From: Chrysomallon squamiferum
Lineage: Eukaryota; Mollusca; Gastropoda; Neomphalida; Peltospiridae
NCBI GenBank assembly: GCA_012295275.1
Contig: CM022678.1
Location: forward strand, 14,944,459-15,008,458
Direction: 5' to 3'
DNA: 64,000 bases
The notes beneath the pieces are model-generated. The model worked only from the letters and a program-made list of their open reading frames with translations, was not told the origin of the DNA and did no database searches. Shown in pieces: positions 26,261 to 37,668 of the stretch. Made by a program: the position numbers and the translations under genes. Numbering within the stretch: position 1 is the stretch's first letter; each line of letters starts with the position of its first letter.

Positions 26261-26450
26261 GAATCAAGTGTTCCCTACTCTACCCTAGCTATCTTCTATT
26301 AATTCTTTCACTGTAACATTATTAATTTATTACTTAATTGAACAAATTAATTAATTTTGCTATTATTATTTCTTCTTTTTTTTCTCTCTCTTTTTTTATG
26401 GAGGGGAATTGACCGTATTTGCAGAATTGAATTTATTCTGCATTGTTAGC

Positions 26451-26486
<36 letters not shown>

Positions 26487-27065
26487 AATAAATAAATAAA
26501 TAAAATTAAATAAATAAAAAGCTAGACTTACTTTAAATGAATAACTTTTTTACTCTCAGAATATTTATTTTATAATTATCATTTCTGAAACTTATGATAT
26601 GAATATTTTTCTTTCAATTTAAAATGGAATTATTCGCTTTTTTTTTATTATTGTAGTAAGAGGTCCTCTGCAGCTTTTCATACTGATAATGATTCTCGTT
26701 GTTGCAGTTTCCTTGTTTGGAATTGTTAGCCTTCTTCAAGAAAGTAACTTTACATTTTTAAAACATAGTAGCAGTTTTATTAAGGGAAAATTACATCATG
26801 ACAGAAAATATATATAAATTTAAATAAATTCTAATTAATATATTTGTTTATTTATTGTTGAAAGTTTATCGATTTTTTGTTTCTTCATTTATTTTCATTT
26901 GATGTTGTTATCAAAAATAGCAAGTGATGAAACAGTATGGATTACAGTATAGCTTATTTCACAAAAGAAGGAAGGTGTCACCGGAAGAAGTTTCTTCTTT
27001 AAGCATCTGCTAGTTCAGTAAGACATGGCATTGGCTTCTCTTGATGGTTTAGCAGTAAATAAATA

Positions 27066-27539
27066 CAGCAACACCTCGCTTAACGATCACCCTCAGCTGT
27101 GTTGATCAGCTGACATGCAGACAGCATACGTGCACGTGGTGTTCAGATTCTCTCTTCTCTTCTGCTTTCATTTAGACTTAACATTTTTCTAATTATATGT
27201 CAAAATAAATAGATAGTACACAGGCGAAAGCTGATATGAAAAAGAAACGGAAAACAATAACTTTAGAAATAAAATACGATATCTTAAATGAACACGAAAC
27301 CCAGAAAAATGATCCCCTATGACCAGTATGTAATTATTTCTTAATCTATTTGTGTAAAATGATTTGTAAACGATATACTGTTTGTTTAATATCTATGATC
27401 TATTAAATCATTTATGTCTAAACTGCCGTTTTATTTCTCCTTATTTAATATTTTAACCTTAATTCTATGTAAATTAGTCTCCCGCTTAACGATACCTCAC
27501 TTAACGATCGGATTACATCTTTAAATCGAGGTATTGCTG
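27066..27539 (+). mobile_element. Internally deleted pogo/Tigger-like element
   Basis: The ends are CAGCAACACCTCGCTTAA and, inverted, CAGCAATACCTCGATTTAAA. Both are flanked by TA (27064-27065 and 27540-27541), the expected target of Tc1/mariner-superfamily elements. Inside, an ATG at 27236 opens 28 codons starting MKKKRKTITLEIKYDIL before TGA. This matches the style of the N-terminal CENP-B/Tigger helix-turn-helix (basic KRK, then LE.K.DI). The rest of the transposase is gone. Confidence 0.8.
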
Positions 27540-27544
27540 TATAT

Positions 27545-28190
27545 AATTATTTACTCCACATGGACATATATTGATAGGTAAACGACAATTCTGCTATCGC
27601 TTCTACCGCCATTGACCCCCAAACACACCCCAAAAATAAAATTATAAAATACAAATAATAAAAATATATGAGTATTAGCATGCCAGGTGTCCAAGTGCCA
27701 GAAGCAATGACTAATGAACTTTGACAGTTGATACTAATATTTAAATGCATGTAATTAATTTCTCCTCATGTTTGATTATAATAAGCTATATATCAGTATT
27801 TGATCGCATTGTTGTTGAATATATTTGGTTATAATTACTTTCTATTACTCTAAACATCAGGGTTTTGTTTTGATTTGATTTGTTCTGATTTTAGAACTAA
27901 AATTTTCATAATGCTTCGTTTTAATTAAATACAGTTTTGTTAACCTGCCCAGTTTGTTCTAGTTGTAGACGCCAGTGTACAATGTTTAATATTTCTATTG
28001 GTTACCTGTTTATATATTTATATTATGTATGTATATATGTAGGAATAAAACCACCAAGACGGTATTTGAGATCAAAGGATTTTAATAACAGCTAATAACT
28101 GATATAGAAATATCGAAAGATTGTGACATTGGTTTCTCCAAGTAGGACAAACTGAGAGTTAACTTTTTTGAAACAGCAGTAGCAGAAACA
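27545..28190. other. AT-rich stretch in unit 1, no gene seen
   Basis: The sequence has no counterpart I could find in unit 2, and there is no exon-like feature. It may be a unit-1-specific insertion or a unit-2 deletion. Confidence 0.5.
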
Positions 28191-28199
28191 ATAAGCATA

Positions 28200-28885
28200 A
28201 TATTTATATATACCAACAGGTAAAAATATATGCAGTAAAAATATAACCTAAGTTAAAGGCACAAATCCAATATTTTTCAATTCGAAAAACTGATTGCATA
28301 AATGTCAGTGTCATTAGCGTATATATTTATACAGGTCATTTGTATAACAACACACCGGCTGTTATTAAAGTGCTGTTATTACTCTCATTTGAAAGTAGGT
28401 AAATCATTTTTAACCGGTGACTAACTTTTATTAATTAGTTATGTTCATAGAGTATTTCTATTGTTAAATATTATAATTCCCAATGAATATTTGTAATACT
28501 TTCAATGAGAAATAATATCTACTTATTTTAAATTAATGAATTTATCTCTATTTTTTCACACATCACACTTGAACTTGAAATATATAAACAGATTTTTCAC
28601 ACAAATCTGGGTCACTGACTTCACTTACTCGGATTGTACAGAATTTAATAATGAAGAATGCCACTGGATTATATTGAAATAAGAAGATGCAAAAATATGT
28701 TTTGAATGATGCAAACTGAAAAATGAAAATGTTTATGTGCGAATATATAGAGCTTACTTTTCACTGCTTAGTATCAGGAAAAAAAGGTATTTAGTAGAAA
28801 CAGGTTGTTATATTAAAGTGCACGGTTCTATTTTTAGAATTCTTGAGTTCAGTCATGTAGAAAACGCTCTATTATACTTTTTTGT
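28200..28885 (+). promoter_or_regulatory. Orphan copy of the sulfotransferase 5' region (copy A)
   Basis: This block is the inverse of 46.64-45.90 kb, upstream of the sulfotransferase gene. Shared landmarks are GCATAAATGTCAG, TTTATACAGG, ACACCGG, CATTTGAAAG near a donor-like GTAGGTAAAT, ATATGTTTTGAATGATGCAA and CAGTCATGTAGAAAACGCTC. It points rightward, but no sulfotransferase exon follows. I read it as a decayed promoter plus first-exon remnant. Any activity is unknown. Confidence 0.5.
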
Positions 28886-28916
28886 AAACTAGTTACACAA
28901 CCCAAGTTAAAAAATT

Positions 28917-28976
28917 ATAAAATAAAATAAATAAATAAATAAATAAATAAATAAAAATAATAATAATAATAATAAT
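28917..28976. repeat. (AAAT)n / (TAA)n microsatellite
   Basis: A run of AAATAAAT units passes into about seven TAA units. It produces a poly-Leu/Tyr/Phe minus-strand frame that is not a gene. Confidence 0.9.
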
Positions 28977-29629
28977 AGGAAAAGGAAAAGGTAAAAAACA
29001 AAAGTTCTGTTATTTTCACAAAGAATCGCCGACTGCTTAAAAAGGGAGATTACAACATAGCTGTTTAGCAAATCGACAAGAGCTAGCGAGAAACATAAAT
29101 ACAATTTCTGCAGCAAAAAATTTGTTGAAAAAAAAATTATGTAGAAATGTTTTTGTCCTTTGAATAAATTACGGGGTTTCTTCTTTTTGCCTTACTGAAT
29201 GTTCAACAGCACTACTTAACTACGAGCGTTAAAAAAATAAAAATAATAAATAATAATAATAAAAAATTTGTACCTTTTTGAATATTTATTAGCACCTTTA
29301 CATCCACAGCACCTGTAGTTGTCTCCCTTTCACGACTCGAGTTGTCATTCAAGGACGCGGTGATTGGTAACCTACAGGGTTTTTAGGAAAACTGAATTTT
29401 TATTCAAACCTTTCGACATGTTATATAATAAAATAATCTATCAAATTATTAGAATGATACTGTTTTAAACTAATAACTCAGTGAAGTGAAAATTTTATTT
29501 CAATAAATAGAGTGTTTCATCAAAGGTGACTGGTTTTTTTTTTCATGTCTATGAGTAGGTAAATACATTAGATCTGGTTTGCTAAACAAAACGAAATAAT
29601 TGTGAGATTCATATAGAGTAAACAACAAA

Positions 29630-29635
29630 TTTATT
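29630..29635 (-). terminator. Poly(A) signal AATAAA of PEBP-alpha1
   Basis: AATAAA on the minus strand lies 58 bases downstream of the TAA stop at 29694-29696. The duplicated gene in unit 2 has lost this hexamer at the equivalent site. Confidence 0.5.
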
Positions 29636-29693
29636 ATAACACGTTTCGAACACAAGACAAAAGTAAACGTTTTCGCTTTTACGTGATTTCTTT

Positions 29694-31113
29694 TTATACA
29701 GTATTTGTCACCCTAAACTGAAAGAACGCTTTGAAAGTGCCTAAACGGTTTTCATTTTCAAACAGCTCTCTGTTGAATCGGGATCTCTTCTCTGCACTGT
29801 TTCTTAACTTGGGTGTACTCGATCGCGACCATTTATACAAATAAATCTGATATCGATGTGTGCCAATGGGGGGTCGTGGACCTTTATATTCTGAAATAAA
29901 CAGAAAAATTAATTCTGTACTAATAATGTAAATCAAAACATTTAATAGAAAAGAAAAACCAGTAATAATTTTCTAAAGTGTCTTTTAAGCTTTTAATTTG
30001 TTTAGATACTTTTAACTGTTATCATCATTATTATTGTTATTATTTTTTTTTGTTATCTTTTTAATTTAATTAATTGATTAATCAACAATTTCAAGTTGAA
30101 AACTGTTTGGTATAAATAAATAAACAACATTACCAAAGAGCAATAAACAAATTAGTGATTAGAAAAACAAAAACGACTGTGTAGTATATCATTAATAGTT
30201 ACTTACTGATAAGGTCGTTATCAGAGTAAAGAAATCCCTCTTTCTGAAATACATAATAGATGTATACAAATACCATGTGTAGCATAATCTATTTATTGTC
30301 ATAATTTATAACATATAAACACATACATCTGAAAATTTTCGAATGAATCATGACATCTTTATGAATAATAATCCATTCTAGGTATTGAAATTCTTTGACG
30401 TCGGTGCATTAATGCATATATATATGTATATATATATGTATATAATAAAGAAAAAGGTAAAACTTACCGAGGTGACAATGGCTGCATAGTGAACATAATC
30501 AGCGAAACTTTCCTCTGGGGGTGCGCAAGGATAGGGTGCGTCCGGGTCCAGCATCAGAAGGATATACTTTCGACCCTATAAATGTTTAAAAATATATAGG
30601 GAGACTCTTACCTGAGTTTATATTTACATGTAATGTTAGTGTAAAGTGCTAGCAGTTGAAGAAGTAATAATAATTGTAGAAAATGAAATAAAGAAATAAT
30701 TAATAAAATAGTAATAGCAATAGATATAGAAGAAGTAGTAATAGATGTAATATTAGCAGTGCCAGAGAAATGAAGAAATAATAACAGAAAACGAAAAAAT
30801 AGTTAGTAATAGATGCAGAGCTAAAAGTAATAGTAATAGTAGTAGATGAAGTATTTGTGAGATTTGAAAGAATAATAACAAAGTATACCTCTGTACTGTG
30901 TGGGTATTTTATATGTGGACGTCTCTGAGTTTGTTCCTTTGTAAGAAGATCATTACAGAGGACATCTTGGCCACTGAATGAGAGATGCAGTTTTCTCACA
31001 CTGGGATCGAAACAGTTTGACCCTTTTTGTCCATCACATTCTGGAGCGCAGTTTATTATACCAAAAATATTTATCAGCAAAATTAAGGCTATTTTTAGAT
31101 GAATGGAAAACAT
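29694..31113 (-). CDS. Secreted PEBP-family protein, alpha copy 1 (188 aa, four exons)
   Basis: Exons are 31113-30889, 30575-30468, 30243-30207 and 29890-29694, all with GT-AG introns and matching phases. The 188-residue product has a hydrophobic signal peptide (residues 1-23). It shows the two PEBP hallmarks: DPDAP at 85-89 and GTHR at 133-136, with a histidine at 104 in VHYAA, so the anion/phosphohead pocket appears complete. Mature cysteines C26, C34, C53 and C92 suggest two disulfides. PEBPs bind phospholipid heads or kinases. A signal peptide implies an extracellular role, as in secreted invertebrate PEBPs such as OV-16-like antigens. The precise ligand is unknown. The gene is tandemly duplicated at 35.7-37.1 kb. 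An AATAAA lies at 29630. Confidence 0.85.
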
Positions 31114-32370
31114 TTTAATAATTTGTCATAAATACTAAATCGTCAACTTAACTGAAGTTTTCTGTTATGCTTTTATTACGTCATCAATTTTATTACGTAT
31201 CGCTGATGAAGCCGTCTGGTTCAAATAAGGAACAACGCTGTATAAAACAATATATCCAACCATCTATGTGTTTCATTGGAGTGACTGTTTCATTTTAATT
31301 GCACTATTTGATATGCGGCAGAATATATTTTTGTTTCAAAAGTGTTTGATGAAAGACTATTTGCAGGCGAAATAAATACATAAATAAATAAATAAATATT
31401 TAAAGACAGGAAGAAAGAAAGAAAGAAAAATGAAATACTGATACAAAGATTCAGAAATTTTAGAGGTTAATTAATAAAATAAATAAATAAACACACAAAC
31501 AAACAAATAAAATAAAATGAAACAAAATACATAAATGAATTAAAAGAAATGAACAGTTTTATACGTACTTTTTTCTTCTCATTAGTTCTTTATTCATTAT
31601 GTGTATTAGAAAACCAAAATATTTTATTTTATAAATTTTATTTTCAGTACAAATCAGTTTTATGACATTTATTTGAAAAAATTATTATATCCCAGTTGCT
31701 CGGTTACGAATATACGGTTATCCAATAGAAGTTATTTCTGCAAATACACGGAACTGAAAAAAGCCTTCATGGCTTGAAACTCGGTTATTTTGAATGAGCC
31801 TCTGTTAAAAACCTTTTCGCCTGGCTTCATCAGCACTGGTGGAGTCGTTTGTTCCCATTTGTAGAGAAGAAACCTGTACCTGTGTATGCCTGCAGGGACA
31901 GTGGGGACTGGTATTCTGCAAATCAAAAACATTAACAATGATTAATCTTCAACAATCCATAAAAAAATAAAAATAAATAAATAAAAAAATGTTAAAAATA
32001 TATTTAACAAAAAATTATTTATAGATAGATAGATAGATAGATAATTAAAAAAAAATGTATAAATTAAAAAAAGAAGAACAAAAACAAAACAAACAAATCC
32101 CCACACAAGACAGATCCATCTCGTAATTAACTGAAATTTAATCTTGCGTAAGTTACTTAATTTTCCACTATATATTTACGAGATACGGACGCTAATAATA
32201 ATTCTAAATAAAAACTGAATTCATTAAAATTATACAAATCTTCAAAATAATATGATTTAAAATAACAAGAAATTATTGAAATAATGTTTGGTCCTATTTA
32301 ATTTAATATAATTAATGTTCTTACTGGCAAAGAAAATTATTTTTTGTATTACGAGACCAACCAATAATAA

Positions 32371-32403
<33 letters not shown>

Positions 32404-32689
32404 AAAATAAAAATAAAAATGTCTTTTCTTTTACTGGGAAACTTCAATCAGTTTAATATGCATAAACGTTCTTATTTTCTTTTCTAAATACTTCTTTCTG
32501 AATAAAGTTTGCAGAATTCTTAGAAACCCACTTGGAAATTATTGCATTTTAGAGAAATCGTGGTTTGAATTCAAACAATAGCTTTCCCTTTAATTATATT
32601 TAACAACAAGAACTTGAACTGGACTCAGCAATTCAGAGTCATTCTGTAAATAAATAAATAAAGCTAATAGCCAATACTTACAAGGAGAA

Positions 32690-33338
32690 GTATGAAATAA
32701 TTAAGTGAAGTCAGTCCTGGCGGACAGCGGAAAGATTAAAGACTGTCCTCACAACATTAAATGACATTTCAAAAACCAATCTTAAGTGATCGATGTCATC
32801 TAGAAGGGTGAGCATCCCGATTCAAGTAAAGGCGTATGAAACACATCAAGCACGTGACTTTTGAAGATGTCGATTCCTCTCTAACTAAATGAATTCGACA
32901 AGTGGCTGCTATACCTGAGTTCGTATCAATGCTGAAATGCTACTTCAAAAAGCACGAGGCTTGGTCACGACCATGGTGAGAAACTGAATGACAGTTGCAC
33001 TAATTGTTTTAAGGAAACGTTAGGAATCGGAAAAGCATTTAAAACGGGTGAATCTGAGGTGTTAATACAGCAGTAGTTGAATAATGGAAAACAGAAAAAC
33101 TGAAGGCCATTCTCCAGAGATATGAACCACAGGACATGTATATAAGGCCGATCAAAGCGGATTATTTTGGCTGCTTCAGAGAACACGCCAGGATAAATCG
33201 CCATTTTGCCGACTTAAATTTACAAGTAGTCACTATGACGAGTAAGTCACCATGTTGACGACTTACATTGCACGTCATATGTTTAAGTCGTCAGAAAAAT
33301 CTTGGTCCCGAAAGTGACGACGTAGGCGAGGTTTACTG
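32690..33338 (+). mobile_element. Tigger/pogo-like transposon remnant, right part
   Basis: The right end is GGCGAGGTTTACTG followed by TA, the inverse of the left end CAGTAAACCTCGCC at 39043. The plus strand carries transposase relics in several frames: FEDVDSSLTK at 32860-32889, where the usual Trp codon is TGA and IRQVAAIPEFVSML continues, and RYEPQDMY followed after a frameshift by ADQSGLFWLL near 33160. These correspond to the CENPB-type DNA-binding region and the first catalytic Asp block (ADETGLF in the family). No left terminal repeat is found in this unit. Confidence 0.75.
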
Positions 33339-33339
33339 T

Positions 33340-33700
33340 AGTAACAGTATGCTTTGAAGAATGTTTCATAGTAATAATTTCAGGTTTTTAATAATGTAGT
33401 TGTAATATAGTCGTAATAGTTGCATATTTTCAACGATGTAGTCGTAACTTAGTTTCAACCTTTGTTGTAGTTTTACCTTTTGAACATATTGTGGTAATGA
33501 CATAGTTGTAGTAGTAGTGAGTTTTGAACGATATTGTTGTAGTAGTGGTAAACGTGTTGAAGTATGTGGTTGTAGTTATTTGTTTTGAACACTTGTTGTA
33601 GTGATGTTTTTCACAATGTAGCTGTATGTATTTAACAAAGACAACGTAGTAGTATTTGCATCCTATGATTAGCTGCAGTTATACTAGTAGTTGAACAAAG
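33340..33700. repeat. Degenerate TTGTAGTAGT-rich minisatellite in PEBP-beta intron 2 (unit 1)
   Basis: Loose repeats of pieces such as TGTTTTGAAC, ATGTTGTTGTAG and GTAGTCGTAA recur with variable spacing. The same region occurs in unit 2 at 39440-39640 and 40190-40320. Confidence 0.6.
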
Positions 33701-33860
33701 AAACAACGCTGTTACAGTACCGCGGACATTATAGCAGCATAATGTACATATTCGACACCCGCAGGTTTCAGAGGCGCATCTGGATCCAACGGCTATTCTG
33801 AAAAATAACAAATGAACGTTTTGTTTGGTTGTTTTGTTGTTCTTTTCAACAACAACAGTA

Positions 33861-33912
<52 letters not shown>

Positions 33913-34319
33913 TACTTGACAACAGAAAAATAATGAAATACTGAGTACATCTGTGGATTAACCATTAAGTAAAATAAACAGATTACTTACAGCACCAAGT
34001 GATCCCCTACTCCACCCTAGCTTTCTACTTTTAATTATTTCAGATTAATTATGTCAGATTAATAACTAATTAATTAATTTATTTTTTGATTTTATTATTA
34101 TTATTGCATCTTATTATTTCAATGTAATTCAATGGCATTAGTAGTAGTATTTACTTCGATTTTAATAATAATAATAACCATTAAAGAATAAAAATAAAAT
34201 AGAAAATGAAAAGCTACACTTACTTTAAAGGAATAACTTTTACTACTCATGATACTAACATTTTTCTTTCGAATATTTTTGCTTTAAATTAAAACGTATT
34301 ATTCGATTTTATTATACTG

Positions 34320-34383
<64 letters not shown>

Positions 34384-34419
34384 CACCAACGGGTCAAAAT
34401 ATTGCAGTTAACTAAAAAA

Positions 34420-34985
34420 AGAATTTTTTTCAAAATAATTTGATGTCATTAAAGTAAAGTATTGTTACTTCCTCTTTAAACACACACACAGAAACACGTG
34501 ACTTATATAAGCTAAAGCCACCAAACCCAATAACTGCATAAATGACAATGTTTTAGCGGATGTGTTTATACATTTTTATAACAATACACCGGTTGTTATT
34601 AAAGTGCCGTCATTTCTCTCATTTGAAAGTAGGTAAATAATTTTTTAACTGGTGACTAACTTTTATCAGTTAGATCCGTTGATAGGGTATTTCTATTTTT
34701 AAATATATAATTCCCAATGAATATTCGCAGAACTTTCAATGAGAAATAATATCTACATATTTTAAATTAATGAATTTAACTCTATTTTTTTCACACTTCA
34801 TTTGCACTTGAATTATATAAATAGATTTTTCACGCAAATCTGAGTCACTGACTTCACTTACTCGTATTGTACAGAATTTAATGAAGAATGCCATTGAATT
34901 ACATTCAAATAAGAAGATACAAAAATATGTTTTGAATGAGCAAACTGAAAATCAATCAGAATAAATGAAATTACATAATTTTGGA
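34420..34985 (+). promoter_or_regulatory. Orphan copy of the sulfotransferase 5' region (copy B)
   Basis: The block is the inverse of about 46.75-46.15 kb upstream of the sulfotransferase gene. This copy keeps a CACGTG box and a TATATAAG box (34496-34513). A segment resembling the presumed first exon follows and ends before GTAGGTAAAT. No sulfotransferase exon follows on the plus strand. It was probably duplicated together with the PEBP unit. Confidence 0.5.
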
Positions 34986-34989
34986 AGAT

Positions 34990-35103
34990 TTACATTTATA
35001 ATGTATAATAAATTAAATTATGTAAATGTCAAAGTTATCGTACAGAAAAAAGATAAATGATGATGATTATGATGATGACGACGATGACAATAATAACAAC
35101 TTA

Positions 35104-35137
<34 letters not shown>

Positions 35138-35690
35138 TTTCTTTTTCACAAAGAATCCCCGATTGCCCAAACCTTCCGACATGTTATAATAATAAAATAA
35201 TCTATCAAATTATTAGAATTATTAAAATTTTATTTCAATCAATAGAGAGGGAAAACAATTCTACACAGAAACATCATCAACAACAACGAAAACAAAACAG
35301 CAACAACAAGAACTTCAAAAGCAACATTTTTACTCTGAGTTTAAGTCCAAGTTAATTGTTGGAAATAAGACGTAATCAAACTGGGCGTTGTCCCGTGAGT
35401 CTGTGATTTACTGAAATACAAGTGATATCTCACTGAAAACAGTTTATAAAATGTATTTGTGGATGTTTTGGGATCAGTCTTCTATGGTGCTCTTTCACGT
35501 TCCAGCCAGTGTGTCATCAAAGGTAACTGATGTTTTTGTTTTCATGTCTATGAGTAGGTAAATACGTTAAATCTGGTTTACTAAACAATGCGAAATAATT
35601 ATGAGATTCAGAGAGTCATCAACAAACGTATCATAACAGGTTTAAAACTAATGTAGACAAAAATAAAAATGTATCTCTTTTGGATGATCT
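34990..35690. other. Low-complexity and unit-2-specific sequence, no gene
   Basis: GAT, AAT and CAA microsatellites create an Asn/Asp-rich open frame at 35026-35355 that I reject as a gene. Sequence at about 35240-35510 has no match in unit 1. Confidence 0.6.
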
Positions 35691-35694
35691 CTTT

Positions 35695-37125
35695 TTATAC
35701 AGTTTTTGTCACCATAAACTGAAAGAACGCTTTGAAAGTGCCTAAATGGTTTTCATTTTCAAACAGCTCTCTGTTGAATCGGGATCTCTCCTCTGTACTA
35801 TTTGTAAACTTGAGTGGACTCGATCGCGGACATTTATACAAATAAATCTGATATCGATGTGTGCCACTGGGGGGTCGTGGACCTTTATATTCTGAAATGA
35901 ACAGAAAAATTAATTCTGTACTAATAATGTAAATAAAAAATTTGATAGAAAAGAAAAACCTGTAATAATTTTCTAGAGTGACTTTTAAGCTTTTAATTTA
36001 TTTAGTTATTTTTAACTGTCGTCATCGTTATTATTATTGTTATTTGTTTGTTGTCTTTTTAATTTAATCACTGATTAATCAACTACTTCAAGCTGAAATC
36101 TGTCATGTACAAATAAACAACATTAAAAACCAATGAGCAACATACAGACTAGTGATTAGAAAAACAAAAACAACTGTGTAGTATATCATTAATAGTTACT
36201 TACTGATAAGGTCGTTATCAGAGTAAAGAAGTCCCTCTTTCTGAAATACATAATAGATGTATACAAATACCATGTATAGAATAATCTATTTATTGTCATA
36301 ATTTATAACATATAAACACATACATCTGAAAATTTTCGAATGATAGTGACATCATTGTGAATAATAATCCATTCTTGGTATTGAAATTCTTTAACGTCGG
36401 TGCATTAATGCATGATTATATGTATATATATATGTATATATAAAGAAAAAGGTAAAACTTACCGAGGTGACAATGGCTGCATAGTGAACATAATCAGCGA
36501 AACTTTCCTCTGGGGGTGCGCAAGGATAGGGTGCGTCCGGGTCCAGCATCAGAAGGATATACTTTCGACCCTATAAATGTTTAAAAATATATAGGGAGAC
36601 TCTTACCTGAGTTTATATTTACATGTAATGTTAGTGTAAAGTGCTAGCAGTTGAAGAAGTAATAATAATTGTAGAAAATGAAATAAAGAAATAATTAATA
36701 AAATGGTAATAGCAATAGATGTAGAAGAAGTAGTAATAGATGTAATATTAGCAGTGCCAGAGAAATTAAGAAATAGTAATAGAAGTAATAATAATAGCAG
36801 AAAACGAAAAATAATTAGTAATAGTAATAGATGCAGAATAATTAGTAATAGTAGTAGATGAAGTATTTGTGAGATTTGAAAGAATAATAACAAAGTATAC
36901 CTCTGTACTGTGTGGGTATTTTATACGTGGACGTCTCTGAGTTTGTTCCTTTGTAAGAAGATCATTACAGAGGACATCTTGGCCACTGAATGATACATGC
37001 AGTTTTCTCACACTGGGATTGAAACAGTTTGACTCTTTTTGAGCATCACATTCTGGAGCGCAGTTTATTATACCAAAAATATTTATCAGCAACATTAAGG
37101 CTATTTTTAGATGAATGGAAAACAT
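35695..37125 (-). CDS. Secreted PEBP-family protein, alpha copy 2 (188 aa, four exons)
   Basis: Exons are 37125-36901, 36570-36463, 36240-36204 and 35891-35695, with the same phases and length as copy 1. The signal peptide, the four mature cysteines, DPDAP (85-89), His104 and GTHR (133-136) are kept. Exon 2, which carries the DPDAP pocket, is identical at nucleotide level to copy 1. Elsewhere nearly every difference changes an amino acid, with a cluster in exon 4 around residues 143-155. There the Trp of YLYKW is Cys (TGG to TGT), adding an unpaired cysteine. The AATAAA used by copy 1 is mutated here. The gene is intact by sequence; whether it is expressed cannot be judged. Confidence 0.85.
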
Positions 37126-37608
37126 TTTAATAATTTGTCATAAATACTAAATCGTCAACTTAACTGAAGTTTTCGTTATGTTTTTATTACGTCATCAATT
37201 TTATTACGTATCGCTGATGAATCCGTCTGGTTCAAAGAAGGAAATGCGCTATATTAAACAATATATCCAACCATTTTCGAGTGACCAACTATTTCATTTT
37301 AATTGTAGGTTTTGATATAAGGCAGATTTTATTTTTGTTTCAAAAGTGTTTGATGAAAGACTATTTGAACGAGAAATAAACAAATAAAAAAAGAAAGAAA
37401 GAAAATGAAATAGGGATACAAAAGATATGTTCAGAACTATAGAAGTTTCAGAGGTTAATTAATAAAATAAATAAACACACAAACAAACAAATAAAGTAAA
37501 ATGAAATAAAATAAATAAATAACTGAACAATTTTATACGTCCTTATTTTCTTTTTCATTAGTTCTTTATTCGTTATCAATATTCATGTTTATTAGAAAAA
37601 CAACATAT

Positions 37609-37614
37609 TTTATT
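37609..37614 (-). terminator. Poly(A) signal AATAAA of PEBP-beta
   Basis: AATAAA on the minus strand lies about 55 bases past the TAA stop at 37669-37671. Confidence 0.5.
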
Positions 37615-37668
37615 TTCATAAATTTGATTTTCGGTACAAATTTGAAATAATTATTATTTCTCATGCGG

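Larger units (their letters stand above)
31718..33797 (-). pseudogene. PEBP-beta pseudogene (exon 1 missing, three exons decayed)
   Basis: The remnants match PEBP-beta at 37.67-41.0 kb. Exon 2 (33797-33721) is 77 instead of 102 bases, with 9-base and net 16-base deletions that shift the frame. Exon 3 (32643-32604) keeps its length, but its donor G|GTAAAT has become G|TTAAAT. Exon 4 (31915-31718) has 1-base and 19-base deletions. No exon 1 exists in this unit, because the duplication breakpoint lies in intron 1. The copy was therefore probably dead from birth. A Tigger-like transposon remnant lies between exons 3 and 2. Confidence 0.85.
26270..33830. repeat. Segmental duplication, unit 1 (PEBP-alpha1 and truncated PEBP-beta)
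   Basis: Unit 1 aligns piecewise with unit 2 (33990-40450). The segment at 26.27-26.70 matches 33.99-34.32, 28.29-28.88 matches 34.53-34.98, 29.69-31.2 matches 35.69-37.2, 31.7-32.65 matches 37.66-38.64, and 33.36-33.80 matches 39.44-40.44. The main coding part lies at a constant offset of about 6.0 kb. Unit-specific insertions include a Tigger-type element at 27.07-27.54 kb. The right breakpoint falls in intron 1 of PEBP-beta, which explains why exon 1 is missing from this unit. Confidence 0.85.

Noticed and set aside
31745-31938. An intact PEBP last exon in unit 1
   Set aside because: An open frame exists, but alignment with unit 2 shows a 1-base and a 19-base deletion. The upstream donor is dead and exon 1 is absent.
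33632-33922. 96-codon frame starting in poly-Leu
   Set aside because: The start is a (TAA)n tract read backwards. The rest is the frameshifted exon 2 of the PEBP-beta pseudogene.
35026-35355. Asp/Asn-rich 109-codon frame
   Set aside because: It is produced by GAT and AAT microsatellites and unit-2 filler sequence. No homologous frame exists in unit 1.
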